The notes: a model not told the origin generated them from the letters alone. Counted from the stretch's first letter, positions 8,190 through 17,318 are shown. The stretch: 51,126 nucleotides of DNA from Coriobacteriia bacterium (GCA_030540225.1 JAUNWQ010000004.1:1-51126), one strand, 5' to 3'. Numbers and translations: made by a program.

Positions 8190-8349
8190 CCTTTTCGCTG
8201 TACAGAGGCCCGTTTTCAGCAAAGCAATAGTGAACCGACAAGAAATTGAGGGCTTGTCGGCTAACGGTTCCAGCGAGTTGATTGCGAGTGTGAAGGAGAT
8301 TTTTCTTTTCATATTAACTCGCTGGACATTAGGTATTGAAGTAGAATGT

Positions 8350-8463
8350 CTTGTTGCGACACAAGCAAATAACGAAACCTGTTTAGGAGAAGTTCCTTTG
8401 GCAAAAGGTGCTTCTCCTCTTTGCTCATACTCCTAAACAGGAAAGAGCTTGTGTCGCAACAAT
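8350..8463 (+). repeat. Nested inverted repeats upstream of the second LuxR gene
   Basis: The 412-base gap 8190-8601 holds no convincing gene but a striking structure. Outer arms 8351-8365 and 8448-8462 are a perfect 15-bp inverted repeat. Inside, 8378-8389 and 8430-8441 form a perfect 12-bp pair. An alternative inner hairpin joins 8385-8392 to 8411-8418 and would exclude the 12-bp pair. Each outer arm is itself a dyad, CTTGT-N6-ACAAG at 8350-8365 and CTTGT-N6-ACAAT at 8448-8463, as expected of paired operators. It could be a two-site operator, an RNA switch, or both. Confidence 0.65.
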
Positions 8464-8483
8464 GAGGGATTCACTTTTGCGGG

Positions 8484-8516
8484 TGCGCCCCTCATTTGAG
8501 GGGCGCATTTTAGTTT
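8484..8516 (+). terminator. Terminator after module B
   Basis: Arms 8484-8493 and 8498-8507 form a 10-bp perfect stem with a four-base loop, followed by TTTTAGTTT. It lies 300 bases after the Fe-S gene and about 95 before the LuxR start, so it likely separates the two transcripts. Confidence 0.75.
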
Positions 8517-8601
8517 AGGGGGAGGGCCAGGCGCTTGGCCCTTTGGAGTGGCGGGACGATTCGATAGCTGCTACGTTGGATTAATGCTAAAGGGGGAATT
8601 A

Positions 8602-10116
8602 ATGGGCGATCTGTCGGACAAGAGGACGCTTTGTACGTTGTTTTCCTCGGCGTTTTATTGGGCGTCGGTCTTTTTGGCGTACTGGAGTTCCTCGGTTGTG
8701 GTCGAGGAGCCGTTGGCGTTCAGGCTGAAGGGGTGCGCTCTGCTCGGATCAGCGGTCATGCTTGTCGTTTGGTTTCTCGTAATGCGCTCCGGCAAGGGAA
8801 AGGCGTTCGACGGACCTGTTCTTATGGTTCTTCCGTTTGTCTTGTCGCCGATGGCCGGGATAAGCGCTCTGCTGCTTGCTTTTCCCGTAGGGGGCTTGCT
8901 TCCGCACGCCATCCACTATGCGCTGTGGTTTCTGTTCGGCTGCGGTGCGGCTTTCGTTTTGATTCATATGGTCTACGGCGTTTTTCGCATCAAGCCCGAG
9001 AGCGCCTTTCTACTCCTCGCGTTTTCGACGCTGCTGAGCTGCTCCATTGCGACCTTTGCGTGCATGCAGCCAGGGCAGTCCTTGCCGGCAATCATTTCCG
9101 TTCTCGTGCTCCCGGTTCTCGCATACTGGCTCTCAATTGTCGGATGCAAGCAAAAAGACCTGGCCATTTGCATAGGGGAGGGGGGACCCGAGGAACTCAC
9201 AAAGGCTGATGAAGAAGGCGTCCCGAGCGGAATCCTCGGGCCATCTCCTGAGCGAAAGATACCGAGAAAAGCTTTCCTGTTCCCCCTTATGCAGATGCTC
9301 TGTTACAGCATTACGTTCTCGTTTGCTCTGTTCATAGGTCTAAATGGCGGTCAAGAGAGCATGTCCTCGGAGTTTATATGGCTCGGGGCTATGCTGTCGG
9401 GCGTTTTCATTTTGCTTTATGGATTGTGGTTTAAAGAACGCGTGACGCTCAATTTGATTCAGTACGTTCTCTTCGGCATTGCGGCGCTGGGCTTGGCTCC
9501 GCTTGCGATGTCGAGCCAGCTGCACGTCAACTTGCTTTTTGCGAGCTGTGTGCTTCTCATGTTCAGCTTCACCAGCTTCGATATGCTTAGCATGAGCCAG
9601 CTTCTGTCGATGATCGACGAGTACAAAATATCGTACCCGAAGTATTTCGCGCTTGGCAGGTTGAGCAACGCAGCGGGTATGTTTCTCGGCTGGGCGCTTG
9701 CGCTTGGGGTCATGCTGGTTGACTCGGCGTTCCCTTCTTGGCATCTCTCCCAGGTGCTTCCGATTGCTATGATCCTCGTGCTCATGTTCGTCGTGATGGC
9801 CTTCTCCTACGACTCGATGAGGGGCTCCAATGCGAAAGACGGCGAATCGCCTGACGTTCCCGCTGCCCCTGCGGCGTGGAAGACCGCTTGCGACGATGTG
9901 TGCGAACAGTTTGCGCTGTCGCCCCGTGAGAGCGAGGTGTTCGCCCTTTGCGCGAAGGGTCGCGATACCGCTTATATCTGCGACGAGCTCTGCGTGTCCA
10001 ACCACACGGTCCGCAGCCACATCTACCATATCTACGGGAAAATGGACATTCACTCCCAGCAAGACCTCATCACGATTGTCGAAAATCGAGTTCAGGAGAT
10101 CAAAGCAGGCCGATAG
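8602..10116 (+). CDS. Membrane-embedded LuxR-family transcriptional regulator
   Basis: A 504-residue homolog of the regulator at 3911-5380. About 12 hydrophobic segments fill residues 10-415, interrupted by a hydrophilic stretch near 185-220 (EELTKADEEGVPSG). The C-terminal helix-turn-helix contains LSPRESEVFALCAKGRD and VSNHTVRSHIYHIYGKM. ATG 8602 follows AAGGGGG by a few bases; the reading frame is open further upstream but has no supporting ribosome site. It lies on the same strand as, and downstream of, module B. The two operator-like dyads at 8350-8463 precede it. It presumably senses a ligand in the membrane and controls itself and/or module B. Confidence 0.9.
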   Translation: MGDLSDKRTLCTLFSSAFYWASVFLAYWSSSVVVEEPLAFRLKGCALLGSAVMLVVWFLVMRSGKGKAFDGPVLMVLPFVLSPMAGISALLLAFPVGGLLPHAIHYALWFLFGCGAAFVLIHMVYGVFRIKPESAFLLLAFSTLLSCSIATFACMQPGQSLPAIISVLVLPVLAYWLSIVGCKQKDLAICIGEGGPEELTKADEEGVPSGILGPSPERKIPRKAFLFPLMQMLCYSITFSFALFIGLNGGQESMSSEFIWLGAMLSGVFILLYGLWFKERVTLNLIQYVLFGIAALGLAPLAMSSQLHVNLLFASCVLLMFSFTSFDMLSMSQLLSMIDEYKISYPKYFALGRLSNAAGMFLGWALALGVMLVDSAFPSWHLSQVLPIAMILVLMFVVMAFSYDSMRGSNAKDGESPDVPAAPAAWKTACDDVCEQFALSPRESEVFALCAKGRDTAYICDELCVSNHTVRSHIYHIYGKMDIHSQQDLITIVENRVQEIKAGR

Positions 10117-10461
10117 CGTTTTTCTCTCTGTCGAGAGATACCCCGCCTGTCTTAGCCTTTCGGGTTTAGCCGATATCCTATTGGCTGCGGCTCTGGATGT
10201 CGTTGAATGGAACGATTGTTGAGTTTGTAGGGAGCAGGCCCCCAAGTTGGTGGACTGCTACATCCGAGCGGGGTTACCCACCTGCGTGACCTCCCGCCCG
10301 TGGCCTCGCTCGCCCGCGCCCGCAGCCCGCAGCCTCTTTCAACTTGTTATGCGGAATGCCTCCGCTCGCTCGCTGCTTGCCGTAAAATAGCACGCAAATG
10401 ATGCGTCGGGTCTCGGGCGCACTCGCACCCCCGCGGCCCGACGAACAAGGGAAGGACTCTC
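10117..10461. other. Non-coding gap before ispD
   Basis: A 345-base gap. The first part is ordinary sequence with a short TCTCTGTCGAGAGA hairpin near 10124; the rest is GC-rich with CGCTCG runs. TAAAAT at about 10383 could be a -10 element for the ispD-ispF unit, but I see no matching -35. No gene is supported. Confidence 0.4.
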
Positions 10462-11304
10462 ATGCCGAAAACGATCGACCCTATATACACGCCCTCCGTG
10501 CTCGATGTGCCGGACGCGATGTTCGATGACCTCGATTTCGATGCGCTCACGAAAACGGTGTGCGGCTTGCAGGGTGTTGTCGACCCCAAGCCGAAGACGG
10601 CTGCCATCATTCTGGCGGGCGGTTCGGGCGAGCGTTTCGGTCGCGAAGGCGGCAAGCAGCTCGTCGAAATCGCCGGGAAGCCTATTCTCACCTGGTCGGC
10701 AGAGGCGTTCGACGCTGTGGGCGACGTGGGGCTCATCGTTATCGTGTGCCCCGAGGACCGCCAGGAGGAATACCTCAACCGCGCGATCAACCCGTTCCCG
10801 TTCGTCACGCCCATCGTGGTCGCGCCCTCGGGCCCCTCGCGCCAGGAGTCGGCTTTCTCCGGCCTCGAGTACGTCACCGACGAGTACGACTACGTCGTCT
10901 TGCACGACGGCGCGCGTCCGCTCGTTTCTCCCGAGCTCATCTTGCACACCATCAACACCTGCAAGGGCAACATCGATTGCGACGGCGTCATCGTGGGGCA
11001 CCCTGCGGTCGATACGCTGAAGATTGTGGAAGACGGCGTCATCATGGGCACGCCCGACCGCCGCGTGTTCTGGGATGCGCAAACGCCGCAGGTCTTCCGC
11101 ACGGGAATTTACCGCCGCGCGCACGCGAGCGCGCTTTCCGATGGCTTCGTGGGCACCGACGACTCGTCGCTTATCGAGCGCCTCGGCGGCAAGGTCCTCG
11201 TGGTGGAAGGCAAGCGCAACAACATCAAGCTCACGGTGCCTGAGGACTACATGATGCTCGCTGCTGCCGTGCGCGCGCTCTATCTGAAGCAGCCGGAGGA
11301 ATAA
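10462..11304 (+). CDS. ispD: 2-C-methyl-D-erythritol 4-phosphate cytidylyltransferase
   Basis: Third step of the non-mevalonate isoprenoid pathway: MEP plus CTP gives CDP-methylerythritol. The protein is 280 residues. The nucleotide-binding motif LAGGSGERFG lies at 51-60, later conserved blocks are VLHDGARP and WDAQTPQ, and the C-terminal end matches the family (VPEDYMMLA). Typical IspD starts a few residues before the glycine-rich motif, so this has an N-terminal extension of about 45 residues. GGGAAGG precedes ATG 10462 at good spacing, supporting the long form. The ispF gene follows three bases after the stop codon, a common coupling. Confidence 0.9.
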   Translation: MPKTIDPIYTPSVLDVPDAMFDDLDFDALTKTVCGLQGVVDPKPKTAAIILAGGSGERFGREGGKQLVEIAGKPILTWSAEAFDAVGDVGLIVIVCPEDRQEEYLNRAINPFPFVTPIVVAPSGPSRQESAFSGLEYVTDEYDYVVLHDGARPLVSPELILHTINTCKGNIDCDGVIVGHPAVDTLKIVEDGVIMGTPDRRVFWDAQTPQVFRTGIYRRAHASALSDGFVGTDDSSLIERLGGKVLVVEGKRNNIKLTVPEDYMMLAAAVRALYLKQPEE

Positions 11305-11307
11305 CCG

Positions 11308-11802
11308 ATGGACCCCAGGAACCTCCGGATTGGCCAGGGCTACGATGTTCACCAGCTCGTTGAGGGACGCAAGCTCATCATGGGCGGTGTCGACATTCCC
11401 CATACGTGGGGCCTTCTCGGGCACTCCGATGCCGACGTGCTCGCGCATGCGGTGGCCGACGCGCTTTTGGGCGGCGTTCGCGGAGGCGACATCGGCAAGT
11501 TGTTCCCCGATACCGACCCCGCTTACGAAGGCGCCGACTCCATGAAGCTGCTCGCTGCCGTTGCCGGTTTCGTGCGCGATCGCGGCTACGAGATCCTCGA
11601 CGTCGACAGCGTCATCGCGGCACAGGCGCCGAAGCTTTCCCCCTACCGCGATCAGATGCGCGAGAACCTGGCGCGCGCGATGGGCATCTCGCCGGAAAAC
11701 GTGGGCGTGAAGGCGACCACGACTGAGCATTTGGGCTTTGAAGGCCGCGAAGAGGGCATTTCGGCTACGGCGGTGGCTCTTCTCGTTCGATGTACGGATT
11801 GA
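11308..11802 (+). CDS. ispF: 2-C-methyl-D-erythritol 2,4-cyclodiphosphate synthase
   Basis: A cytoplasmic trimeric zinc enzyme closing the cyclodiphosphate ring, two steps after IspD. The 164-residue length is normal. The metal-binding pair in YDVHQL, the HSDADVLAHAVADALLG block, the flexible FPDTDPAY segment and the C-terminal TTTEHLGFEGREEG signature are all present. It starts three bases after ispD, with its ribosome site inside the end of ispD, so the pair is one operon. Confidence 0.95.
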   Translation: MDPRNLRIGQGYDVHQLVEGRKLIMGGVDIPHTWGLLGHSDADVLAHAVADALLGGVRGGDIGKLFPDTDPAYEGADSMKLLAAVAGFVRDRGYEILDVDSVIAAQAPKLSPYRDQMRENLARAMGISPENVGVKATTTEHLGFEGREEGISATAVALLVRCTD

Positions 11803-11814
11803 GTTTGCTATAAT
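11787..11814 (+). promoter_or_regulatory. Candidate promoter of cysE
   Basis: A perfect -10 TATAAT lies at 11809-11814, immediately after the ispF stop, with a weak -35 (TTCGAT) 17 bases upstream. It is 24 bases before the cysE start, allowing transcription independent of ispDF. Confidence 0.5.
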
Positions 11815-11838
11815 CCTACTTGAACAGAGGGGTTTGCT

Positions 11839-12567
11839 ATGAATATTTTCAAGACGATCGCCGAAGATGTCCGTGCCGTTAAGGAACGAGATCCCGCTGC
11901 GCAAAGCTCGTTCGTTATCTGGCTCACCTACCCAGGCCTCCACGCGCGCTGGTCGCATGTGGTGGAACACTGGTTGTGGAATCATGGCTTAAAGAGCCTC
12001 GCGCGCATATCGTCGCAGTTCACGCGCTTCATGACGGGTGTGGAAATTCACCCGGGTGCCCAGATCGGCCGCCGGTTCTTCATCGACCACGCCATGGGCG
12101 TCATCATCGGCGAGACCACCATCATCGGTGATGATTGCACGCTCTACCAGGGCGTTACGCTCGGCGGTACCGGCAACGAGACCGGCAAGCGCCATCCGAC
12201 TCTCGGCAACAACGTCATCGTGGGCGTGGGCGCGGCGGTGCTTGGCAACATCACCGTCGGCGACAACTCCAAGATTGGCGGCGGCGCGGTGGCGGTGAAG
12301 GACGTACCGCCCAACTGCACGGTCGTCGGCATTCCCGGGCGCATCGTCAAGCGCGACGGCAAGCGCGTCACCAGCGAGCAGTCCGCCGCCGCGAAGCGCA
12401 TGGAGAACCTTCCCGATATCGTGGAAGAGCAGCATCGCTCCAACTGCGCGCGCATCGACTACTTGGAGGCGCAGATCGCCGCGTTGCGCGACGAGGTCTG
12501 TCCGCAGTTCAAGAAGGCGCTCGCCGATGTTGAGCCTGTGAGCCCGGAGGATTTGGAAGAGGACTAG
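11839..12567 (+). CDS. cysE: Serine O-acetyltransferase
   Basis: Transfers acetyl from acetyl-CoA to L-serine, the first committed step of cysteine synthesis. The 242-residue protein has a helical N-terminal domain and a left-handed beta-helix of hexapeptide repeats at about 65-170 (GVEIHPGAQIGRRFFIDH, then GVTLGGTG and GNNVIVGVGAAVLGNI). The catalytic histidine region DHAMGV and the loop TGNETGKRHP are typical of the short EpsC-like CysE form. An acidic tail (PVSPEDLEED) ends the protein. ATG 11839 follows AGAGGGG. cysS comes 54 bases downstream, joining cysteine synthesis to cysteine charging. Confidence 0.94.
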   Translation: MNIFKTIAEDVRAVKERDPAAQSSFVIWLTYPGLHARWSHVVEHWLWNHGLKSLARISSQFTRFMTGVEIHPGAQIGRRFFIDHAMGVIIGETTIIGDDCTLYQGVTLGGTGNETGKRHPTLGNNVIVGVGAAVLGNITVGDNSKIGGGAVAVKDVPPNCTVVGIPGRIVKRDGKRVTSEQSAAAKRMENLPDIVEEQHRSNCARIDYLEAQIAALRDEVCPQFKKALADVEPVSPEDLEED

Positions 12568-12621
12568 GCGCCCGCCAAACGAGCGCTTTACCAGTTATCA
12601 CAAGAAAGTATCAGGAACCTT

Positions 12622-14139
12622 ATGATTAAGATCTACGACACCAAGCTGCGCCAAAAAGTCGAGTTCCAGCCGAAGGAGCCCGGCAAGATCAGCATGTACG
12701 TCTGCGGCCCGACCGTGTACAACCGCATCCACATCGGCAACGCGCGCACGTTCATCAGCTTCGACGTGATCCGCCGCTATCTCATCTGGCGCGGCTTCGA
12801 CGTGACGTTTGTGCAAAATGTCACCGACGTCGACGACAAGATCATTAAACGTGCAGGTGAAGAGGGTAGAAGTGCGGCAGAAGTGGCCGCCGAGTACACC
12901 CAGGCGTTCATCGACGACATGCACGCGGCTGGCGTGCTCGACCCCGACGTGCGCCCGCGCGCCACGGGTGAGATTCCCGATATGATCGCGCTCGTGCAGG
13001 AACTCGTCGACGGCGGGCATGCCTACGAGGTCGAAGGCGACGTGTACTTCAGCGTGCGCTCGTACCCCGCTTACGGCGAGCTTTCCGGCCGCAACATCGA
13101 CGAGATGGAATCGGGCCATCGCGAGCTTCGCGCCGACGGTCAGGGTCTTGAGGCGCGCAAGCGCGACCCGCTCGACTTCGCCCTGTGGAAGGCGGCCAAG
13201 CCTGGCGAGCCTTCGTGGGATTCCCCCTGGGGCAAGGGACGTCCGGGCTGGCACATCGAGTGCTCGGCCATGTCGCGCAAGTACCTGGGGCTTCCCTTCG
13301 ACATCCACGGCGGCGGCGCTGACCTGGTGTTCCCTCATCACGAGAACGAGCGCGCGCAAAGCGAGGCGGCGTGCGGCTGCACGTTCGCGCGCCATTGGAT
13401 GCACTCCGGCATGCTCCAGATTGCCAACGAGAAGACCGGCGAGATCGAGAAGATGTCGAAATCGCTCAACAACTTCCTGCTTCTGCACGAGGCGCTCGAC
13501 ATCGTGCGCCCCGAGACGCTGCGCATGCTCATGCTGCAGACGCACTACCGCAGCCCGCTCGTGTTTGGCGACGCCCGCTTGGCCGAGGCCGACGCGGCGC
13601 TCACGCGCATCGAGAACACGGTGAAGAACCTCGAGTGGCTGCTCGCGTCCGCGACGGCCGAGGGCGCGTGCTCGCTTGACGCTGTGGCGATCGAGGGGGC
13701 AACGCAGACGGCGCGTGCGGCCTTCGTCGACGCGATGGACGACGACTTCAACGCACCCGCCGCACTGGGCGCGGTGTTTACCCTGGTTGGTGACGTGAAC
13801 AGCGCGATTGCAGGCAAGGAGCCCACCGCGGCCGATGTGCCGGCGCTCATTGCCGCGCGCGACTCGATCGCCGAGCTCATGGGCGTGTTCGGCATCGACG
13901 TCGCGGCGGCCACTGCCGAGGGCGACACCTATCCTGCCGAGGTCGTCGACCTTGCCGCCGAGCTCGCCGGGTACGCGGGCGGCAACGCGACCGAGGCCGT
14001 CGAGGCGCTCGTGGCCCTTCGTGCCGAGGCGCGCGCTTCGAAGGATTGGGCCCGCGCCGACGTCGTGCGTGATGGCATGGCGGCGCTCGGCCTCACGATC
14101 AAGGACACGCCGCAAGGCCCTCAGGTGGAAATGGCGTAG
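12622..14139 (+). CDS. cysS: Cysteinyl-tRNA synthetase
   Basis: A class I aminoacyl-tRNA synthetase of 505 residues. The zinc and cysteine site begins with Cys28 (VCGPTVYN) and continues with HIECSAMS and FPHHENE. The HIGH-type motif is HIGN at 37-40. The KMSKS motif is intact near residue 277 (EKMSKSLNN). The C-terminal anticodon-binding helical region ends in a short DALR-like domain ([19 protein letters not shown]). It follows cysE on the same strand, as in many Gram-positive bacteria. Confidence 0.97.
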   Translation: MIKIYDTKLRQKVEFQPKEPGKISMYVCGPTVYNRIHIGNARTFISFDVIRRYLIWRGFDVTFVQNVTDVDDKIIKRAGEEGRSAAEVAAEYTQAFIDDMHAAGVLDPDVRPRATGEIPDMIALVQELVDGGHAYEVEGDVYFSVRSYPAYGELSGRNIDEMESGHRELRADGQGLEARKRDPLDFALWKAAKPGEPSWDSPWGKGRPGWHIECSAMSRKYLGLPFDIHGGGADLVFPHHENERAQSEAACGCTFARHWMHSGMLQIANEKTGEIEKMSKSLNNFLLLHEALDIVRPETLRMLMLQTHYRSPLVFGDARLAEADAALTRIENTVKNLEWLLASATAEGACSLDAVAIEGATQTARAAFVDAMDDDFNAPAALGAVFTLVGDVNSAIAGKEPTAADVPALIAARDSIAELMGVFGIDVAAATAEGDTYPAEVVDLAAELAGYAGGNATEAVEALVALRAEARASKDWARADVVRDGMAALGLTIKDTPQGPQVEMA

Positions 14140-14195
14140 CGCGCAGGCGTGCTTTAGACGAGCGGAAGAGTGATCCTCTGAATACCCAACGCAAT

Positions 14196-15656
14196 ATGGA
14201 GCTCCTTGCGCCTGCAGGGGGTATCGAACAGCTGCGTGCTGCCGTACGCTTCGGCGCGGACGCGGTGTACCTGGCCTCCGATCGCTTCGGCATGCGCGCC
14301 CGCGCGGCGAACTTTGCGCTCGAAGACATTCCCGCTGCGGTGGAGATAGCCCATGCTGCGGGCGTGAAGGTCCACGTCACCGCAAACATCCTCATGGAGC
14401 AAGGTGACCTGGCTGCGCTGCCCGACTATTTCCGCGCACTCGATGCGGCGGGGGTCGACGCCTTCATCATCGGTGACTTGGGAGCGGCCGCCATCGCACG
14501 TCGCGTGGCTCCGCGCGTGGCGCTCCACGTGTCAACTCAGGCCTCCGTCGCCAACTCCGAGGCGGCGCGCGTGTGGCATAGCCTGGGCGCGAGCCGCGTG
14601 GTGTGCGCGCGGGAGATGTCGCTTGACGATATTGCCCGCATGCGCGAGGATATGCCGACCGACATGGAGATCGAGGCGTTCGCTCACGGTGCCATGTGTA
14701 TGGCGGTCTCGGGGCGCTGCCTCATCAGCTCCTATCTCACCGGCCGCTCGGGCAACCGCGGGCACTGCACGCAGCCCTGCCGCTGGAGCTACACGCTCGA
14801 GGAGGAGAAGCGCCCGGGCGAGCATTTCCCCATCGAGGAGGACGGCCGCGGCACGTTCATCATGAACGCGAAGGATATGAACATGCTCGCGCATCTTGAC
14901 GCGCTGCGAGCGGCGGGCGTGGACTCCATCAAGATCGAAGGGCGCAACAAGAAGGCGTTCTACGTGGCCAGCGTGGTGAACGCATATCGTCAGGTGCTCG
15001 ACGGCGCTCCCGCTGCCGATTTCGCGCCCGAGCTTGAGGCGGTGTCGCATCGCCCGTATGGGACGGGGTTCTTCTTTGGCGAGGCTGAGCAGGCTCCTAA
15101 CTACGATGGCTATGAGCAGCAGGCGATGCACGTAGCCGACGTCGTCGCGTCAGATGCGGGGACCCGCACCATCGTTGCGCGCTGCCGCAATCGCTTTGCG
15201 GAAGGGGAGGAACTCGAGGTTCTCAGCCCGCGGGTGCCGATTACCCGCGTTGTCGTGCGCAATCTCACGTGGTTGCCCGATCCCACGGAAAGCGATCCCG
15301 ACCCTGCGCCGGTGCCCGTGCCCGTGGCGAACCGCTCGTGCGGTATCTATCGCTTCGCGGTTGGGGCAGGGGAAGGTGCAGTTGCCGCGGCCGCGACTGG
15401 GGCCGAGACCGACGCCGGTGCCGGCGCTGCTCTCGAGGCGGGCACCAGCGCTGCAGTTGACGCTGCCGCGACTCGTACCGATGATGGGGCCGCTGTTGCC
15501 GGAGCAGCCGCCGGGGCGAGCGCTGCCGCCGCAGCTGGTGCCGATGCTGTTTCCGCGGCTCGCGCGGGTGCAGGCATCACCGGCCTTGCCCTTCCTGCTG
15601 CGGGGGACTTCCTACGCGTGCGCCGCTTCCGGCGCTCGGCACGCTCGGGCGCGTAG
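14196..15656 (+). CDS. U32 family protein with Ala-rich insertion
   Basis: Peptidase family U32, whose bacterial members TrhP and RlhA are now known to take part in RNA hydroxylation. It is 486 residues. The U32 signature AHGAMCMAVSGRC is present with four cysteines at 168, 175, 191 and 195, expected to hold a [4Fe-4S] cluster. The N-terminal barrel begins at once (MELLAPAGG), matching family starts, though no strong ribosome site precedes ATG 14196. Residues about 390-465 are a low-complexity Ala/Gly/Asp-rich stretch inserted in the small C-terminal domain, after which family-like sequence resumes (GDFLRVRR). The insert may be a flexible linker. It lies 56 bases after cysS. Confidence 0.85.
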   Translation: MELLAPAGGIEQLRAAVRFGADAVYLASDRFGMRARAANFALEDIPAAVEIAHAAGVKVHVTANILMEQGDLAALPDYFRALDAAGVDAFIIGDLGAAAIARRVAPRVALHVSTQASVANSEAARVWHSLGASRVVCAREMSLDDIARMREDMPTDMEIEAFAHGAMCMAVSGRCLISSYLTGRSGNRGHCTQPCRWSYTLEEEKRPGEHFPIEEDGRGTFIMNAKDMNMLAHLDALRAAGVDSIKIEGRNKKAFYVASVVNAYRQVLDGAPAADFAPELEAVSHRPYGTGFFFGEAEQAPNYDGYEQQAMHVADVVASDAGTRTIVARCRNRFAEGEELEVLSPRVPITRVVVRNLTWLPDPTESDPDPAPVPVPVANRSCGIYRFAVGAGEGAVAAAATGAETDAGAGAALEAGTSAAVDAAATRTDDGAAVAGAAAGASAAAAAGADAVSAARAGAGITGLALPAAGDFLRVRRFRRSARSGA

Positions 15657-15661
15657 GGTAG

Positions 15662-15711
15662 CGTGACGCCCGCGATCGGCGCGAGCTTTCGAGGGCGTCA
15701 CGTTCCCATTT
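15662..15711 (+). terminator. Probable terminator after the U32 gene
   Basis: A 10-bp perfect stem pairs 15662-15671 with 15693-15702, followed by TTCCCATTTT. The T-run is weak. The rest of the 282-base gap to 15939 shows nothing recognisable. Confidence 0.55.
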
Positions 15712-15938
15712 TGGGACACACAAGCCGAGCCCCTGAGGCGATTCCCGTCGTGCCGCTTCTCTCACTCCCGACTCATTTTCCCCTCCCTGATAGCTACGCC
15801 CGGGGGCGTGATATAGCCACTTTCACGTGGGATTTCGAAAAAGCGCCTGGTGCTCGCTAATTCTTCGCCCCGCCCTTAAAACTCCGCGTGCTTCTTGATA
15901 TCATGTTCCCAAGGTAAACCCGAAGAAAGGGGTCGCTT

Positions 15939-16244
15939 ATGGGAACCAAGGCGGTCGATGCTCTCGAAATATCCTTTGAGGATATGCCCATGTACCTGCG
16001 CGCCAAGCATTCGGTGTACATGGACGTCAACGGAGCGAGCTATTACCTCACCGATGTGAACGATCGGTACTGGCGCGCGCAGGACACCTCCCAGAAAAAC
16101 GAAAAGGGCCACTACGTCGATTGCAGCGAGCTTGTGCCGACGGTCGGCGAGTTCCTCGACACTCCCTTCGTCGATGGCAAGAGCCTGAAGGAAGTGTTCG
16201 ACGACGCGACATTCTACGCATCGGAAAAGCCCGAAGACGAGTAA
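15939..16244 (+). CDS. Conserved-looking hypothetical protein, 101 aa
   Basis: A small, acidic, soluble protein with no signal peptide, membrane segment or recognised motif. The sequence alternates polar and aromatic residues (YYLTDVNDRYWRAQ) and ends in KPEDE. GAAAGGGG precedes ATG 15939 at good spacing, codon use is typical of the window, and a UUCG-type terminator follows, so it is very likely a real single-gene transcript. It has one cysteine (VDCSEL). I do not recognise the family. Confidence 0.75.
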   Translation: MGTKAVDALEISFEDMPMYLRAKHSVYMDVNGASYYLTDVNDRYWRAQDTSQKNEKGHYVDCSELVPTVGEFLDTPFVDGKSLKEVFDDATFYASEKPEDE

Positions 16245-16284
16245 AAGGCGAGGGCCACTTCAACAATCAAATAGCAATACCTTA

Positions 16285-16310
16285 AGGCGGCTTCGGCCGC
16301 CTCTTTAATT
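16285..16310 (+). terminator. UUCG-loop terminator
   Basis: AGGCGGC at 16285-16291 pairs with GCCGCCT at 16296-16302 around a TTCG tetraloop, followed by CTTTAATT. It lies 40 bases after the 101-aa gene. Confidence 0.75.
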
Positions 16311-16399
16311 GCTACTGTTGTGATACCATGTGACTCGTAACGGTGGTCGCGCCAGGGGGAGCGGCCTTTGGCTGAGACGACGAGAAAGAGAGAAGCCTT

Positions 16400-17263
16400 A
16401 TGGCAGAAGAACAAGAGTGCTCGCATTCGTGCGGCAGCTGCGGCGTTGAGGGCTGCGGCGAGCGCACGGCGCCTTCCAAGTACACGACCAACGCGGCGAG
16501 CAACGTGAAGCACGTGATTGGCGTTGTGTCCGGCAAGGGCGGCGTCGGCAAGTCCCTCGTGACGAGCCTGCTCGCAAGCGAGCTGCGCAAGAAGGGTTTC
16601 AACGTCGGCATCTTGGACGCGGACGTCACCGGCCCCTCCATCCCGAAGACGTTCGGTGTAACCGACAAGCTGCATGCCGACGAGACGGGCATCTACCCGG
16701 CGCTCACCGACAGCGGCATCAAGGTCATGTCCGTGAACCTCATGCTTCCGAAGGGCGATATGCCCGTCGCATGGCGCGGCCCGGTCGTCTCCGGCATCAT
16801 CAAGCAGTTCTGGGACGAGACCAACTGGGGCGACGTCGACTACATGCTGATCGATATGCCTCCGGGAACGTCGGATGTGTTCCTCACGGTGTTCCAGATG
16901 CTGCCCGTCGATGGCATCGTCACGGTTTCCGCACCTCAGGAGCTTGTTGCCATGATCGTCGGCAAGGCGGTCAACCTGGCGCACGACCTGGATGTCCCCG
17001 TTGTGGGCCTGGTCGAGAACATGGCGTACTTCAAGTGCGACGAGTGCGGCAAGGAGCATCACATCTTCGGCAAGCCCCAGGGTGCCGCCGTTGCTGAGAA
17101 GTACGGCATCCCCGCGGTGGCTACGCTGCCGATCGACCCGAAGTTCGCAGCGCTCTGCGACGAGGGCAAGGTCGAGGAATACGACGTTGCTGGCGCGCTC
17201 GACGATATCATCGCCCATGTGGAGGCTGCAAAGCGCGAAGAGGCCGAGGAGAAGGCCGAATAG
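16400..17263 (+). CDS. mrp: Mrp/Nbp35-family iron-sulfur cluster carrier ATPase
   Basis: A cytoplasmic P-loop ATPase that carries and transfers [4Fe-4S] clusters to apo-proteins. The 287-residue protein has an N-terminal cysteine motif (Cys7, Cys11, Cys14, Cys19) resembling Nbp35-type carriers. The deviant Walker A GKGGVGKS lies at about 45-52, with ILDADVTGPS and DYMLIDMPPGTSD downstream. The C-terminal CxxC (FKCDECGKEH, near residue 213) is the usual cluster-bridging pair. The tail is charged and helical. ATG 16400 is preceded by GAGAGAAG. Such a carrier suits an organism with many Fe-S and molybdenum enzymes. Confidence 0.92.
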   Translation: MAEEQECSHSCGSCGVEGCGERTAPSKYTTNAASNVKHVIGVVSGKGGVGKSLVTSLLASELRKKGFNVGILDADVTGPSIPKTFGVTDKLHADETGIYPALTDSGIKVMSVNLMLPKGDMPVAWRGPVVSGIIKQFWDETNWGDVDYMLIDMPPGTSDVFLTVFQMLPVDGIVTVSAPQELVAMIVGKAVNLAHDLDVPVVGLVENMAYFKCDECGKEHHIFGKPQGAAVAEKYGIPAVATLPIDPKFAALCDEGKVEEYDVAGALDDIIAHVEAAKREEAEEKAE

Positions 17264-17318
17264 CGCTCGCGAGAAGGCTTGAGCCCCAGGGGCAGACTTC
17301 TCAAGCGTGTGATTCACC

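Noticed and set aside
8230..8436. 68-aa frame between module B and the second LuxR gene
   Set aside because: It runs into the nested inverted repeats, has no homology-like features and no good ribosome site.
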